DNA of 64,000 bases from Sinobaca qinghaiensis (GCF_003610495.1 NZ_RAPK01000009.1:62001-126000); one strand, 5' to 3'; numbered from the stretch's first letter, positions 7,469 through 17,202 are shown. The notes: generated by a model from the sequence alone, not told the origin. Numbers and translations are program-made.

Positions 7469-8743
7469 TTATTCCTGTTCCAGTTCCTCAATCCGCAGCG
7501 CTGCAGCTTGATTGTCCGGTTCTTCGATTAGAAGCTGATTCCAGATCAGCACCGCTTTTTCTTTATAACCCATTTCTAAAAGCACTTCGCCGTATTCATC
7601 GAGAAATACCGTGTTTTCTTTTAGTTCGGGATAGATTTTGTCAAACAATGGCAGTGCCTCCTCCAGGTCATCCCTGCCTGCATAAGCCCTGGCTTTATTC
7701 CATTCAAACAATACGTCCGTTTCTCCTAAAGCCTGAAGGTGATCCGCCAGATCGATCATATCGTCGTAGTCTTCATAACGGTGCCACATGGAAAACAGCA
7801 CGGAAGCTGCTTCGGCATTGGCGGGATTCAGGGCAAGTGCTTCTTTCAAATATCCTTCCGCCAATTCCTTATTCTCAAGGGACCACTGAACAATACCGGC
7901 TTCTACATAGAGCTGATCATTAAAATTATCTACTTTCAGACCTTCCTGAACGGCTTCAAAAGCAGCTTCCCATTTTTTCTGATGCTTATATGCCTGAATT
8001 AAATAAGGGTACAATGAAGCATATTCATAATCCATTGCTTTTAATTCTTCAAATTTCTGTGCGGCAAGCTCATAGTCTTTTACCTGAAGCGCTGTATAAG
8101 CATAACCGAACAGCGCGTTCATTTCCCGCTTTTCTTCAAGTCCGGTTTTGTAATATTTCATAGCGTCTTCAAACTGACCCGTGGCGCTGTATGCTTCAGC
8201 AAGCCGCAGGGAAAGGCTGCCTTCCGGATATTGAAAGCCGTGCTGTTCCGCTTGTTTCAAATAAGGAATAGATTTGGCAAAATCTCCTCTTTCCAGATAG
8301 TATTCACCCAGGCCGGCCAGAAGCACCGGCTCTTCCGGTGCTTTCTGAAGAGCCTGAAGCAGCCTCGTTTCCGCCACTTCATCGAGTCCCTGCAGTTGAT
8401 ATAAGTCAGCCAGAAGCATCTGTGCCTGAAGGAAATTATCGTCTTTTTCTTTTATTTCCAGCAGCCATTCAATGGCGTCTTCTTCCTGATCCAGATCAAT
8501 AGCATTTTCCGCTGCAATTAAATAAAGCTCTGTTTCATCCGGATAATGCTGGATAAGCTCGTCAATTATAGGTTTGGATTTATCTGCAAGACCCAGCTCT
8601 TCGTACACCTGCAGAATATCGTATTTTTCCTGATGAGAGGCAGTCTTTTCAAGAGCTGCCAGTTTTTCGAGTCCTTCTTCGACCCTGCCGTTATTTATCA
8701 TATCGTAAATTTTTATTAAATCCACTTGTTTAAAACCCTCCAT
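7469..8743 (-). CDS. ypiA: Tetratricopeptide repeat protein YpiA
   Basis: A 424-residue protein made almost wholly of about eleven to twelve degenerate TPR helical pairs (for example LLAGLGEYYLERGDFAKSI and LFGYAYTALQVKDYELAAQ). It is expected to act as a protein-interaction scaffold in the cytoplasm. The partner is unknown. Codon 7 (GTG at 8725) is an alternative start because GGAGGG lies ten bases before it, whereas the ATG at 8743 has only a weak GAAAG. In B. subtilis ypiA follows the EPSP synthase gene and ypiB lies between ypiA and ypiF; both neighbours are absent here. Confidence 0.85.
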   Translation of the reverse strand: MEGFKQVDLIKIYDMINNGRVEEGLEKLAALEKTASHQEKYDILQVYEELGLADKSKPIIDELIQHYPDETELYLIAAENAIDLDQEEDAIEWLLEIKEKDDNFLQAQMLLADLYQLQGLDEVAETRLLQALQKAPEEPVLLAGLGEYYLERGDFAKSIPYLKQAEQHGFQYPEGSLSLRLAEAYSATGQFEDAMKYYKTGLEEKREMNALFGYAYTALQVKDYELAAQKFEELKAMDYEYASLYPYLIQAYKHQKKWEAAFEAVQEGLKVDNFNDQLYVEAGIVQWSLENKELAEGYLKEALALNPANAEAASVLFSMWHRYEDYDDMIDLADHLQALGETDVLFEWNKARAYAGRDDLEEALPLFDKIYPELKENTVFLDEYGEVLLEMGYKEKAVLIWNQLLIEEPDNQAAALRIEELEQE

Positions 8744-8774
8744 CGTCTTTCTTTATTCCTCTTTGACTCGTATC

Positions 8775-8803
8775 AGTATACCAAACTATACAGTGGAGTT
8801 CGA
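8775..8803 (-). promoter_or_regulatory. Predicted promoter for ypiA-ypiF
   Basis: Minus strand TCGAAC (8803-8798), 17 bases, TATACT (8780-8775). The -10 is good, the -35 weak. Confidence 0.4.
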
Positions 8804-8828
8804 CCGGCATCTATTATAGGAGAACATA

Positions 8829-8927
8829 AAAAAAGACCTGATTCGTAAACGCTTACAAATCAGGTTAGCCAAAAAGCTATTCAAATGAATGAGTATGGAT
8901 AGGAGTGGAGAGAAACCATACGCTAAC
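8829..8927 (-). ncRNA. Candidate small regulatory RNA
   Basis: An isolated transcription unit of about 95-100 nt between tyrA and ypiA. A near-consensus promoter (TTGACA at 8958-8953, 16 bases, TAGAAT at 8936-8931) sits just downstream of the tyrA terminator, and a strong terminator ends it (8836-8865 stem plus seven U). In between there is no reading frame of note. The 5' part folds as GUUAGC-GUAUGG...CCAUAC...GCUAAC, exposing a 17-nt C/U-rich loop (8899-8915) that is anti-Shine-Dalgarno in character. Ten loop bases (8903-8912) are complementary to the serA ribosome-binding region at 50965-50974. It matches no small RNA family that I can name. Confidence 0.55.
8831..8865 (-). terminator. Intrinsic terminator of the candidate small RNA
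   Basis: Minus strand stem ACCTGATT...AATCAGGT with a partly paired interior, followed by C and seven T. Confidence 0.75.
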
Positions 8928-8930
8928 TAT

Positions 8931-8958
8931 ATTCTATCAAGAATTTCCATATTGTCAA
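8931..8958 (-). promoter_or_regulatory. Predicted sigma-A promoter of the candidate small RNA
   Basis: Minus strand TTGACA (8958-8953), 16-base spacer, TAGAAT (8936-8931). No coding gene follows directly. Confidence 0.6.
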
Positions 8959-8970
8959 CTCTTTTTAAAA

Positions 8971-8998
8971 GAAAAACCACCTGTTAAAAAACAGGCGG
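8971..8998 (-). terminator. Intrinsic terminator after tyrA
   Basis: Minus strand stem CCGCCTGT / ACAGGTGG with a T/A-rich loop, followed by TTTTTCTTTT, immediately downstream of the tyrA stop. Confidence 0.75.
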
Positions 8999-9009
8999 CC
9001 GACTGCTGA

Positions 9010-10110
9010 TTATTCAGCTAAATAGGTGTCATATAAGGACTGCTGCAGAAAACGGCTTCCTTCTTCCCTGTCTGTTTCCGAACGGAACGTCAGCTGAAGA
9101 ACACCTGTGATATCTTCTCTCGTTTCCATAATACGAATATTTATAATGCTGATGTTATTTTTTGCAAGAATACCGGTTACATCCGAAATGACCCCGGGGT
9201 GGTCCGGTACATCCACAAATAGATCATAAAAAGACTGCAGTGCTCCTTTTTCCCGAACGGGAAGCGTATCGCGGAAACTTTTTGCTTCTGAAAAATAATG
9301 CAGAATGTTTTCGCTGTCCTCTTCCTCTATAAGCAGCTCCATTTTATTCATTTGTATTTTCCAGTCTTCCAGAAGCTGCAGAAGCATTTCTTTATTTTGA
9401 AGAAGTATATCCCGCCACATAATCGGATTGGCGGATGCAATTCTTGTAATATCCCTGAATCCTCCAGCTGCCAGCTGGCTTGCCATTCCATCCTTTTCCC
9501 CAGCATCCCGGACCTGATGCACAAGCCCTGCGGCTATAATATGAGGAAAATGGCTGATAAGGCCGGCCACCTGATCATGTCTCTGCGGAGCCATCTCAAT
9601 AAATCTCGCCGACGTACCCTTCAGCCAGTTCTGGAGCTGAATGACCCGGTTCATGCCGGTTCCGTTCGTAGGCGTGAGAACATAATAAGCGTTTTCGAAT
9701 AAGTGGGGTTTGGCTGCCTGCACCCCGCTTTTATGAGATCCCGCCATCGGATGGCCGCCAATGAAAGTGACGCCCTGCTCCGAAAAGTCGGCAGAGGCGC
9801 AGATCTGCTGTTTGGTGCTGCCTACATCAGTTACAATAGCACCCTGCTTTAATTCAGCCTGCTGAAGCTTTTCAAGAATATTGACGGTTTTTGTTACAGG
9901 GACTGCTACGACCACCAGGTCTGCTTCTTTTGCTCCTGCTTCCAGTGATTCGGCACAGACGTCGATAACACCCAGCGACTTGGCCAGGCGGAGCTGATTT
10001 TTATCAACGTCTACACCCGTTATTTCTGCATGATGCTCTTTTTTGATTGCCAAAGCAATAGAACCGCCTATCAGGCCCATTCCAATGACACATACTTTTT
10101 TATTTGCCAC
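9010..10110 (-). CDS. tyrA: Prephenate dehydrogenase with C-terminal ACT domain
   Basis: Oxidative decarboxylation of prephenate to 4-hydroxyphenylpyruvate for tyrosine synthesis, NAD-dependent. The nucleotide-binding GMGLIGG motif is at residues 10-16, the central all-helical domain runs to about 280, and an ACT domain (about 298-366, DVPDHPGVISDVTGIL) suggests feedback by tyrosine. The start is GTG with AAAGGAG seven bases upstream. Last gene of the aro-trp-hisC-tyrA series. The EPSP synthase gene that follows tyrA in B. subtilis is missing. Confidence 0.94.
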   Translation of the reverse strand: MANKKVCVIGMGLIGGSIALAIKKEHHAEITGVDVDKNQLRLAKSLGVIDVCAESLEAGAKEADLVVVAVPVTKTVNILEKLQQAELKQGAIVTDVGSTKQQICASADFSEQGVTFIGGHPMAGSHKSGVQAAKPHLFENAYYVLTPTNGTGMNRVIQLQNWLKGTSARFIEMAPQRHDQVAGLISHFPHIIAAGLVHQVRDAGEKDGMASQLAAGGFRDITRIASANPIMWRDILLQNKEMLLQLLEDWKIQMNKMELLIEEEDSENILHYFSEAKSFRDTLPVREKGALQSFYDLFVDVPDHPGVISDVTGILAKNNISIINIRIMETREDITGVLQLTFRSETDREEGSRFLQQSLYDTYLAE

Positions 10111-10138
10111 GTTTGTACTCCTTTAAGCGTATCCTTTG

Positions 10139-11242
10139 TTACTTGGAAGATACGTTGACTTCTTCCAAGCAGGCAGCAAATGCTGTCATAAATGCTTTAT
10201 TTTGTTCTTTCGTACCAACGGTCACCCGAATTGCTTCCGGAAATCCAAGCGCCTGTCCCGACCGGACGATAAACCCTTTTTTCAATAGAGCCTGAAACAT
10301 TACATCTCCCGGCACTTTTACATAAATAAGCAGGAAATTTGCCTGGGTCGGCAGGTACGTAAGCTTATGCTTACTGCAGAAATTCTGCAGTTCCTTAAGT
10401 CCTTCCGCATTATCTGCCACACACTGCTTAATATGTTCCTGATCTTCTATTGCTTCAATTGCTGCCACCTGGCTTGCCGTTGTTAAATTAAACGGCGGGC
10501 GTACTCTATCTACAAGAGAAATCAGCTCCGGTGAAGCAATGCCAAACCCTACCCGCAGCGAAGCCATGCCATAAGCTTTGGAAAATGTGCGCAGAAGCAT
10601 TAAGTTTGGTGTGTCTGCAAGCATGGACATAGTCTGAGGATAATCATCCGCGGTTACATATTCAATATAAGCTTCGTCCGATACGATAAGCACATCGTCA
10701 GGAACCTGCTGAACAAATTCCCGGAAAGCAGTGTTATTTACATACGTTCCGCTTGGATTGTTTGGATTGCACACCCATACAATCCGGGTCTGTTCGTCAA
10801 TTGCTTCAAGCATTGCATTCAGATCATGCACTCCATCCTTCAAAGGGACTTCCCGGATTTCCGCCCCTTCAATTAATGCATTATGTTTATACTGGGAGAA
10901 GGAAGGCGTTGCCATGACCGTATTTGTCGTATGATCCAAAAACGTACGGCACAGCATAAGAATAACTTCATCAGACCCGGCTCCAAATACAAGCTGTTCT
11001 CCTTTCACTCCAAGAAAGTCAGCTGTCTTTTTACGGAGCGCCGCAGCATAGCCGTCCGGATAAACTTCCAGATGGCCGGCCGTATCTTCAAGCGTGTGCT
11101 TCACACGATCGGATGCGCCGTATGGGTTTTCGTTGGAAGCAAGTTTGATTACTTCTGAAAGACCCAGCTCTTTTTTTACTTCTTCTATCGGTTTTCCCGG
11201 CTGGTATGGTGTCATGCCGTATATCTGCTTTTTAGCTTTCAT
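10139..11242 (-). CDS. hisC: Histidinol-phosphate / aromatic aminotransferase
   Basis: Fold type I PLP aminotransferase of 367 residues. Landmarks are NPNNPSG (159-165), D189 that contacts the PLP ring nitrogen, and the Schiff-base Lys222 in FSKAYGMASLRVG. As in B. subtilis, it lies between trpA and tyrA rather than in a his operon. It is therefore expected to serve both histidinol-phosphate transamination and the last step of tyrosine and phenylalanine synthesis. GGAGGA precedes the ATG. A second, divergent member of the same fold (cobD) is at 56.5 kb. Confidence 0.92.
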   Translation of the reverse strand: MKAKKQIYGMTPYQPGKPIEEVKKELGLSEVIKLASNENPYGASDRVKHTLEDTAGHLEVYPDGYAAALRKKTADFLGVKGEQLVFGAGSDEVILMLCRTFLDHTTNTVMATPSFSQYKHNALIEGAEIREVPLKDGVHDLNAMLEAIDEQTRIVWVCNPNNPSGTYVNNTAFREFVQQVPDDVLIVSDEAYIEYVTADDYPQTMSMLADTPNLMLLRTFSKAYGMASLRVGFGIASPELISLVDRVRPPFNLTTASQVAAIEAIEDQEHIKQCVADNAEGLKELQNFCSKHKLTYLPTQANFLLIYVKVPGDVMFQALLKKGFIVRSGQALGFPEAIRVTVGTKEQNKAFMTAFAACLEEVNVSSK

Positions 11243-11256
11243 TACGATTCCTCCAT

Positions 11257-12081
11257 TTATTGTTGGTGGGAGGATGGGACGGCTAATAAACCTTCTACGT
11301 ACTGCTGGATAGACTGGAGCGCGTCCCGGCGTTTCGCTTCATGCTCTAATTCAGCCTGAAGGCCTTCCACTTTTTTCATAATTGCACTACCAATAATAAC
11401 CCCATCGGCTGAGCCTTGCAACCTCTTCACCTGTTCAGGGGTGGAGATGCCAAATCCTACGGCGACCGGCACTTCACTGCTGGCTTTCACCTCTTCGATA
11501 AAGGCATAGGCTTCCGGAGGAAATTCTTCTCTTGTGCCCGTAACCCCCAGGCTTGATACACAGTATAAAAACCCTTCCGCCTGCGCAGCAATTTTTTCCA
11601 GTCTTGTGCTTGAAGTCGGAGCTACAAGAGAAATATTAGCGAGATTTACTTTTTTAGTAAGGGTGCTTAATTCTTCACTTTCCTCTAATGGAAGATCTGG
11701 AATGAGTACACCGTCTGCTTCATTTTCTGTCAGCTTCTCTATAAATGTTTCAATTCCCATCCGCAGCACCGGATTGTAATAGGAAAAAATAATAACAGGA
11801 ATCGTTAATCCTTTTTTTCTCATCTCAGGAATTAATTCTATAGCCTCTGTGAGCGACATGCCGTGCTTTAAGGCACGAAGGGCGGAACGCTGCAGGACGG
11901 GACCATCGGCGAGAGGATCGGAATAAGGGATGCCCAGCTCCAGAATATGGGCTCCGGCTTCCTGCATCGTTAATGCCAGCTCAATGGTCGTTTCCTTATT
12001 CGGATCTCCTGCCATAATAAAGGGAATAAACAGTGGATAGGAGGCGCTTTCCGCAGCCTCGCGGACGGTTTGTCTCGTCAT
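11257..12081 (-). CDS. trpA: Tryptophan synthase alpha subunit
   Basis: TIM-barrel lyase that cleaves indole-3-glycerol phosphate to indole, which is channelled to TrpB. The catalytic pair is present as Glu48 in ELGIPYSDP and Asp59 in LADG. Length 274 is slightly above the usual 265-268 owing to a short C-terminal tail. ATGA overlap with the trpB stop shows translational coupling for the 1:1 complex. Confidence 0.95.
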   Translation of the reverse strand: MTRQTVREAAESASYPLFIPFIMAGDPNKETTIELALTMQEAGAHILELGIPYSDPLADGPVLQRSALRALKHGMSLTEAIELIPEMRKKGLTIPVIIFSYYNPVLRMGIETFIEKLTENEADGVLIPDLPLEESEELSTLTKKVNLANISLVAPTSSTRLEKIAAQAEGFLYCVSSLGVTGTREEFPPEAYAFIEEVKASSEVPVAVGFGISTPEQVKRLQGSADGVIIGSAIMKKVEGLQAELEHEAKRRDALQSIQQYVEGLLAVPSSHQQ

Positions 12082-13277
12082 GACTGCACCTCCCGTTCCA
12101 ATGACTCTTTAATAGTATTTACGTCTTTGTCCCCACGGCCTGAAGCGCAGATGACCAATATCTGATCTTTGGACATCTTTTTGGCCTGTGCAAAAGCCAG
12201 ATGAAGTGCATGCGCCGTTTCAATCGCCGGAAAAATGCCTTCTGTACGGGTTAATTCTTTAAGAGCTTCCATTGCTTCATCATCTGTTACTGCTTCATAC
12301 TGCACTCTGCCGCTTTCGGCAAGATGGGAATGCTCAGGACCAATGCCCGGATAATCGAGACCGGCTGATATCGAATACGGTTCAATAATCTGGCCGTTTT
12401 CATCCTGAATTAAATAGGTAAGGGATCCGTGAATGACGCCTTTTGTGCCTTTGCTGATTGTAGCGGCGTGATGGCTTGTTTCCACTCCCATTCCGGCAGC
12501 TTCAGCACCGTATAACTCTACGTCATCTTCAAGGAAAGGATAAAACATTCCGATGGCATTACTGCCTCCGCCTACGCAGGCAACTGCTGCATCAGGCAGG
12601 GACTGTTCAATGTCCTGAAGCTGCTGCTTTGTCTCGTCTCCAATAATGCGCTGAAAATTGCGGACTACTTTTGGATATGGATGAGGCCCTACAACGGAAC
12701 CAATCAAATAAAAGGTGTCTTCTACATTGGAAACCCAGTAGCGGATCGCTTCGTTTGTAGCGTCTTTCAGCGTTTTGCTTCCGGAAAGCGCAGGTACAAC
12801 CTCTGCCCCAAGCAGTTCCATTCGAAAAACATTCAGGGACTGCCGTCTCATGTCTTCTTCTCCCATAAACACTTTACATTCCAGTCCCATACGGGCACAT
12901 ACTGTCGCCGTAGCTACACCGTGCTGGCCTGCTCCGGTTTCGGCAACTATTTTCTTTTTCCCCATTCGTTTTGCCAAAAGAGCCTGGCCAACAGCATTAT
13001 TAAGTTTATGGGCCCCGGTATGAAGCAGGTCTTCACGCTTCAGATAGATTTTAGCACCACCAAGTTTTTCGGTAAGCCGCTCTGCATAGGTTAAAGGAGT
13101 TGGACGGCCGGCAAACTCTTCGAGCGTGTGATGATAATCATTCATAAACGCCTCATCATTCCATGCTTGTTCAAAAGCCTGTTCGAGTTCTTCAAGAGCA
13201 AACATCAGCGTCTCCGGTACAAATTTCCCTCCAAAAGCGCCGTAGCGCCCTTTATCGTCTGGATATACTTTACTCAT
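12078..13277 (-). CDS. trpB: Tryptophan synthase beta subunit
   Basis: PLP enzyme that condenses indole with serine. The PLP lysine is in [10 protein letters not shown] (about residue 91), and the GGGSNAIG phosphate-binding loop and the ERTEGIFPA-like [11 protein letters not shown] segment are present. About 399 residues. The start is either ATG at 13277 (GAGG ten bases upstream) or GTG at 13283; both overlap the trpF end. Confidence 0.95.
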   Translation of the reverse strand: MSKVYPDDKGRYGAFGGKFVPETLMFALEELEQAFEQAWNDEAFMNDYHHTLEEFAGRPTPLTYAERLTEKLGGAKIYLKREDLLHTGAHKLNNAVGQALLAKRMGKKKIVAETGAGQHGVATATVCARMGLECKVFMGEEDMRRQSLNVFRMELLGAEVVPALSGSKTLKDATNEAIRYWVSNVEDTFYLIGSVVGPHPYPKVVRNFQRIIGDETKQQLQDIEQSLPDAAVACVGGGSNAIGMFYPFLEDDVELYGAEAAGMGVETSHHAATISKGTKGVIHGSLTYLIQDENGQIIEPYSISAGLDYPGIGPEHSHLAESGRVQYEAVTDDEAMEALKELTRTEGIFPAIETAHALHLAFAQAKKMSKDQILVICASGRGDKDVNTIKESLEREVQS

Positions 13278-13926
13278 TTTCACATAACCTCTTTTCCAGT
13301 TGTCTTACTTTTTCCGGGTCTTTTTCTCCATAGCTTTCCAGCCCGCTGGAAAGGTCAATGCCCCATGGATTATGGTTCAAAAGCTCCTGCACGTTATCAG
13401 GTGTTATGCCCCCGGCAATAAACAGAGGTACACCCATGCGTCTGCCATACTCTATATAACGGCCGGCGTGCGACCAGTCAAATGATTCTCCACTGCCGCC
13501 CCATGCATGCTGTGCTTTGGCATCAATAACAAACCCGTCTGCATTGTTTAAAAACTTCTCCAGTAACAACAGTGAATTGGGATCGTGGTGTACGGCTTTC
13601 CATATTTCAATATCCGGAAAAGCTTTTTTTACAGCTGCAGCCTGTTCCGGCGTTTCGGAACCGTGCAGCTGAATAACGTCCGGACGGACAGTTTCTACTG
13701 CTTTTTTTATCGTATCCAGTGTTTCGTTCACGAAAAGAAACACTACTTTTTTGTCCAGGTCCGGATAATGCTCCAGCCACTCTTTAACTATGTCCGCAGA
13801 CACATACCGTCTGCTCTCAGCCATCACAAAACCGATGTAGGCTGCCTGGGAGGCGACCGCTGTCTGCAGTCCCGCGGCTGAATGAACCCCGCAGAATTTA
13901 TATATCGGTTGAAACATTGGTTTCAC
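13270..13926 (-). CDS. trpF: Phosphoribosylanthranilate isomerase
   Basis: Amadori rearrangement of phosphoribosylanthranilate. Small TIM barrel of 218 residues with the catalytic Cys in the N-terminal YKFCG (KICG in most homologues; here Phe replaces Ile), a VIQLHG strand and C-terminal [10 protein letters not shown] for phosphate binding. It overlaps the trpC 3' end by 29 bases; the ATG at 13917 is an alternative start with less overlap. Confidence 0.93.
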   Translation of the reverse strand: MKPMFQPIYKFCGVHSAAGLQTAVASQAAYIGFVMAESRRYVSADIVKEWLEHYPDLDKKVVFLFVNETLDTIKKAVETVRPDVIQLHGSETPEQAAAVKKAFPDIEIWKAVHHDPNSLLLLEKFLNNADGFVIDAKAQHAWGGSGESFDWSHAGRYIEYGRRMGVPLFIAGGITPDNVQELLNHNPWGIDLSSGLESYGEKDPEKVRQLEKRLCENE

Positions 13927-14671
13927 CCAGCAGCTTTCGCAGTGCCTGTTCCACGTCCGGCTGGCGCATAAGCGATTCCCCTACGAGAACACCGCGTGCC
14001 CCTGCTTTTTTAACTTCCAGCACGTCTTCATAAGTCGCAATGCCGCTTTCGCTCACTAATAGACTTTCTTCCGGCAGAAGAGCAGAAAGATCTCTTGTCG
14101 TGTCAAGCGAAGTATAAAACGTTTTTAAATCGCGATTATTGATACCGATAATTTCCGGCTCGAATTCGTCGAGAAGCGCCGTTAATTCGTCTTTGGAATG
14201 GCACTCTACCAGAACATCCAGACCCGTTGCTTTTGCTTCTTTATAAAGCTCGTGAAGACGAGACGGTTTCATTGCTTCTGCAATCAGCAGAATAGCATCA
14301 GCGCCGATACGCCTGCTTTCTTCAATCTGCTTTTCATCAATAATAAAATCCTTCCGCAGTACCGGCAGATTGACAGCCTGCTTTACAGCCGTTACATATT
14401 CCCGGGCCCCTTGAAAATAGGTGACGTCCGTTAACACGGAGAGAGCCGCGGCGCCTCCAGCTTCATAGCTTTTTGCAATCGATACCGGGTCAAAGTCCTC
14501 CCGGATTACTCCTTTAGAAGGAGATGCCTTTTTCACTTCGGCAATAACCCGTATGATTCCCTGCTGTTTTTCCAGTGCTTCTTTTAATGAGTAAAACGGT
14601 ACGTGTACTTGTTTTTCAAGTTTTATATCTTTTATTTCCTCTGCTTTCGTTGCAAGTATTTTATCAAGCAT
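13898..14671 (-). CDS. trpC: Indole-3-glycerol-phosphate synthase
   Basis: Ring closure of carboxyphenylaminodeoxyribulose phosphate. TIM barrel with VIAEVKKASPSKG (catalytic Lys and phosphate loop, about residues 41-53), LRKDFI (Lys at about 107), and the C-terminal SESGI/GVLVGESLM phosphate-binding loops. 257 residues. Overlaps trpD by eight bases. Confidence 0.95.
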   Translation of the reverse strand: MLDKILATKAEEIKDIKLEKQVHVPFYSLKEALEKQQGIIRVIAEVKKASPSKGVIREDFDPVSIAKSYEAGGAAALSVLTDVTYFQGAREYVTAVKQAVNLPVLRKDFIIDEKQIEESRRIGADAILLIAEAMKPSRLHELYKEAKATGLDVLVECHSKDELTALLDEFEPEIIGINNRDLKTFYTSLDTTRDLSALLPEESLLVSESGIATYEDVLEVKKAGARGVLVGESLMRQPDVEQALRKLLGETNVSTDI

Positions 14672-15689
14672 GGCTTTCTTCGACCCCGCTTTCCTGTAGA
14701 CGGTACAGCTGTTTTAAGAAGAGACCGGACTCAAGCGCTGCTTTTGCCTGCTGATAGCCCTCTTTTATGGAAGGCACTTTGTCTGCTACATATAAAGCTG
14801 CTGCTGTATTTAATAAAAGAATATCTGTTGCAGCCTGCCCGGCCTCGTTCGCGAAAATCTTTTCTATTAATGCCGCGCTTTCTTCGGAGGTCTCCACCTG
14901 TACTTCTTCTATGGAGGCGGAGACAGCACCGATTTCCTCCGGCGTTATTGTATATTCTGATATTTTGCCGTCTTTGAGCTCGGCTACATACGTTTTTCCG
15001 GTAATGGTAATCTCGTCGAGTCCGTCGGCTCCGGTTACAAGCAGTGCCCGCTTTGCTCCGAGCCGCTGCAGGGTCTCTGCCATCTGAAGACCGGCTTCCT
15101 TTTTAAAAACACCGATCACCTGGGCATCCGCATTTGCCGGGTTGGTTAACGGTCCAAGCAGGTTAAAAATAGTGCGGAACCCTATTTCTTTACGGGGAGT
15201 TACAGCATGTTTCATCGACACATGGTACAGGGGAGCAAATAAAAATGCCATCTGCTTTTCTTTAAGCGACCGGGCCGCTTCTTCCGGGGTGGACTGAACG
15301 GAAATGTTTAACTTTTCCAATACATCCGCACTCCCGCTTTTAGAAGAAACTGAACGATTGCCATGCTTTGCTACTTTTACGCCCATGGCGGACAGGCCGA
15401 TTGCCGCTGCGGTGGAGATATTAAAAGTGGAGCTCAAATCTCCACCGGTGCCGCAGGTGTCTACTACAAAAGATTCCATATGATTGATCTGGATCACATG
15501 CTCTTTCATGGCACGGGCAAACCCTGTCATTTCATCTACCGTTTCCCCGCGGTATCGTAAAATGGAAAGCAGGCTTGCAATTTGGCTTTCTGTAGCTTCA
15601 CCTTTCATAATAATGTCCATCGCCTGGTAAGCTTCTTCCTCTGTCAGCCTGTTACCTTCTATACATGACGCCAGCAGTTTTTTAAGCAT
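14664..15689 (-). CDS. trpD: Anthranilate phosphoribosyltransferase
   Basis: Transfers phosphoribosyl from PRPP to anthranilate. The PRPP-binding glycine-rich loop DTCGTGGD (about residues 77-84), the KHGNRSVSSKSG block and the NLLGPLTNPA segment are intact. 341 residues, standard for TrpD without a fused glutaminase. Overlaps the trpE stop by eight bases. Confidence 0.95.
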   Translation of the reverse strand: MLKKLLASCIEGNRLTEEEAYQAMDIIMKGEATESQIASLLSILRYRGETVDEMTGFARAMKEHVIQINHMESFVVDTCGTGGDLSSTFNISTAAAIGLSAMGVKVAKHGNRSVSSKSGSADVLEKLNISVQSTPEEAARSLKEKQMAFLFAPLYHVSMKHAVTPRKEIGFRTIFNLLGPLTNPANADAQVIGVFKKEAGLQMAETLQRLGAKRALLVTGADGLDEITITGKTYVAELKDGKISEYTITPEEIGAVSASIEEVQVETSEESAALIEKIFANEAGQAATDILLLNTAAALYVADKVPSIKEGYQQAKAALESGLFLKQLYRLQESGVEESHA

Positions 15690-17202
15690 CTTTTACCGCT
15701 TCCCCTTCCTCATAAAACATTTCTTCGGCTACTTCAATCGCGCGAAGCAGAGCCGCTGCTTTATTTTGCGTTTCCTCATATTCCAATTCCGGTACCGAGT
15801 CTGCTACAATACCTGCTCCTGCTTGAATACGGGCTTTGCCCTTTTCTACTATCATCGTTCTAATAGAGATACAGGAATCAATATTGCCGTCGTATCCTAA
15901 ATAGCAGACAGCGCCTGCGTAGATGCCGCGCCGCGTCGGCTCGAGCTCTTTTAAAATCTGCATCGCCCTGATTTTAGGTGCACCGGAAACGGTTCCGGCC
16001 GGAAAAGAAGCCTGCAGGGCTTCAATAGGAAGCGTACCGTCTGCCAGTCTGCCTGTCACCTTGGAAATGATGTGCATCACGTGGGAAAACCTGCCTACTT
16101 CAAGTAGAACCGGTGTCTGTACAGAGCCGTAATCAGCCACTCTTCCTACGTCATTTCTTGCCAGATCCACCAGCATATAATGCTCGGCCCGTTCTTTTTC
16201 ATCAGCCAGCAGATCCTTCTCGAGTGCCAGATCTTCTTCTTCGCTTTTTCCGCGTTTTCTTGTACCGGCAATCGGATGAATCTCTACGTGGGTATTTTCC
16301 ACCTGAATAAGCCGCTCCGGTGAGCTTCCGATCACCTCGCGTCCGTCCAGCTTCAAGTAAAACAGGTAAGGGGACGGGTTAACCATCCGCAGAATCCGGT
16401 ACAGTTGAAATCCGGTAACGTGTATATCCCGCTCAAAGCGCTGGGAAAGAACGGCCTGAAAGATATCACCGGCTTTTATATATTCTTTAATAGTCCGGAC
16501 ATCCTCCAGAAACTTTTCTTTTTTATAATTCGATACGACTTTAGAAAAATCCACATCCTGCTGGGTATTATATGGAGATAAAAAAGCGTCTGTTTTTTTA
16601 TGATCCTGCATCATGGACATTAATTTCTCTACGGTTTCCTGTGCTTTTTGATAGCGCACCGGCACTTCTTCCTGTTCATTGTTTTCGTAATGAACAAAGG
16701 AAAGCTCTTTCGTATCATGATCGAGCGCAATAATCGTCTCACAGAATAACAATAAAACATTGCTTTCATCATCCGTTTTGTCTGCTGCAGCTATTCCATC
16801 CTCAAACTGTTCAATCGTATCGTAGGCTACTACCCCCACTGCACCACCTTTAAAAGGAAGGGAAATAGAAGGAATACCCGGATTAATAATGGAGAGGCTT
16901 TCTTCAAATAAAACAGCCAGGCTGTCGTTCTCTGCTTTCACCTGCTGGGATGTTTCCTCTACAAATTGAAACAAACCGTTTTTCTCCCGGATCCGATAAG
17001 ATGGATTCAGACCTATAAACGAATACCGTGACCAGGAAGAAGCCGGGTCTTTACTCTCTAAAATGAACACTGCCTGTTCTTCAATATTTTTAAATAATTC
17101 AATAGGGGTTAATAAATCTGTGAAAAAAGTACGTACGTAGGGTACGAGCGGATGACTTTCCGCCTGCTTTTGGAAGGACTCCATTGATGTTTCTGTCATC
17201 AT
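15682..17202 (-). CDS. trpE: Anthranilate synthase component I
   Basis: Chorismate-utilising enzyme of 506 residues. The N-terminal tryptophan-binding region is followed by the chorismate-binding domain with QRFERDI, GSSPERL, PIAGTRKRG, DLARNDVGRV and the C-terminal AGAGIVADSVPELEYEET. No trpG is present; in Bacilli the glutaminase is supplied by pabA from the folate cluster. AGAGGAG precedes tandem ATG codons (17202 and 17199). First gene of trpEDCFBA, controlled by the TRAP-type leader directly upstream. Confidence 0.95.
   Translation of the reverse strand: MMTETSMESFQKQAESHPLVPYVRTFFTDLLTPIELFKNIEEQAVFILESKDPASSWSRYSFIGLNPSYRIREKNGLFQFVEETSQQVKAENDSLAVLFEESLSIINPGIPSISLPFKGGAVGVVAYDTIEQFEDGIAAADKTDDESNVLLLFCETIIALDHDTKELSFVHYENNEQEEVPVRYQKAQETVEKLMSMMQDHKKTDAFLSPYNTQQDVDFSKVVSNYKKEKFLEDVRTIKEYIKAGDIFQAVLSQRFERDIHVTGFQLYRILRMVNPSPYLFYLKLDGREVIGSSPERLIQVENTHVEIHPIAGTRKRGKSEEEDLALEKDLLADEKERAEHYMLVDLARNDVGRVADYGSVQTPVLLEVGRFSHVMHIISKVTGRLADGTLPIEALQASFPAGTVSGAPKIRAMQILKELEPTRRGIYAGAVCYLGYDGNIDSCISIRTMIVEKGKARIQAGAGIVADSVPELEYEETQNKAAALLRAIEVAEEMFYEEGEAVKDA

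Noticed and set aside
7348-7923. 191-codon open frame on the plus strand across ypiA and ypiF
   Set aside because: Antisense to two well-supported genes, no start signal, and no recognisable protein.
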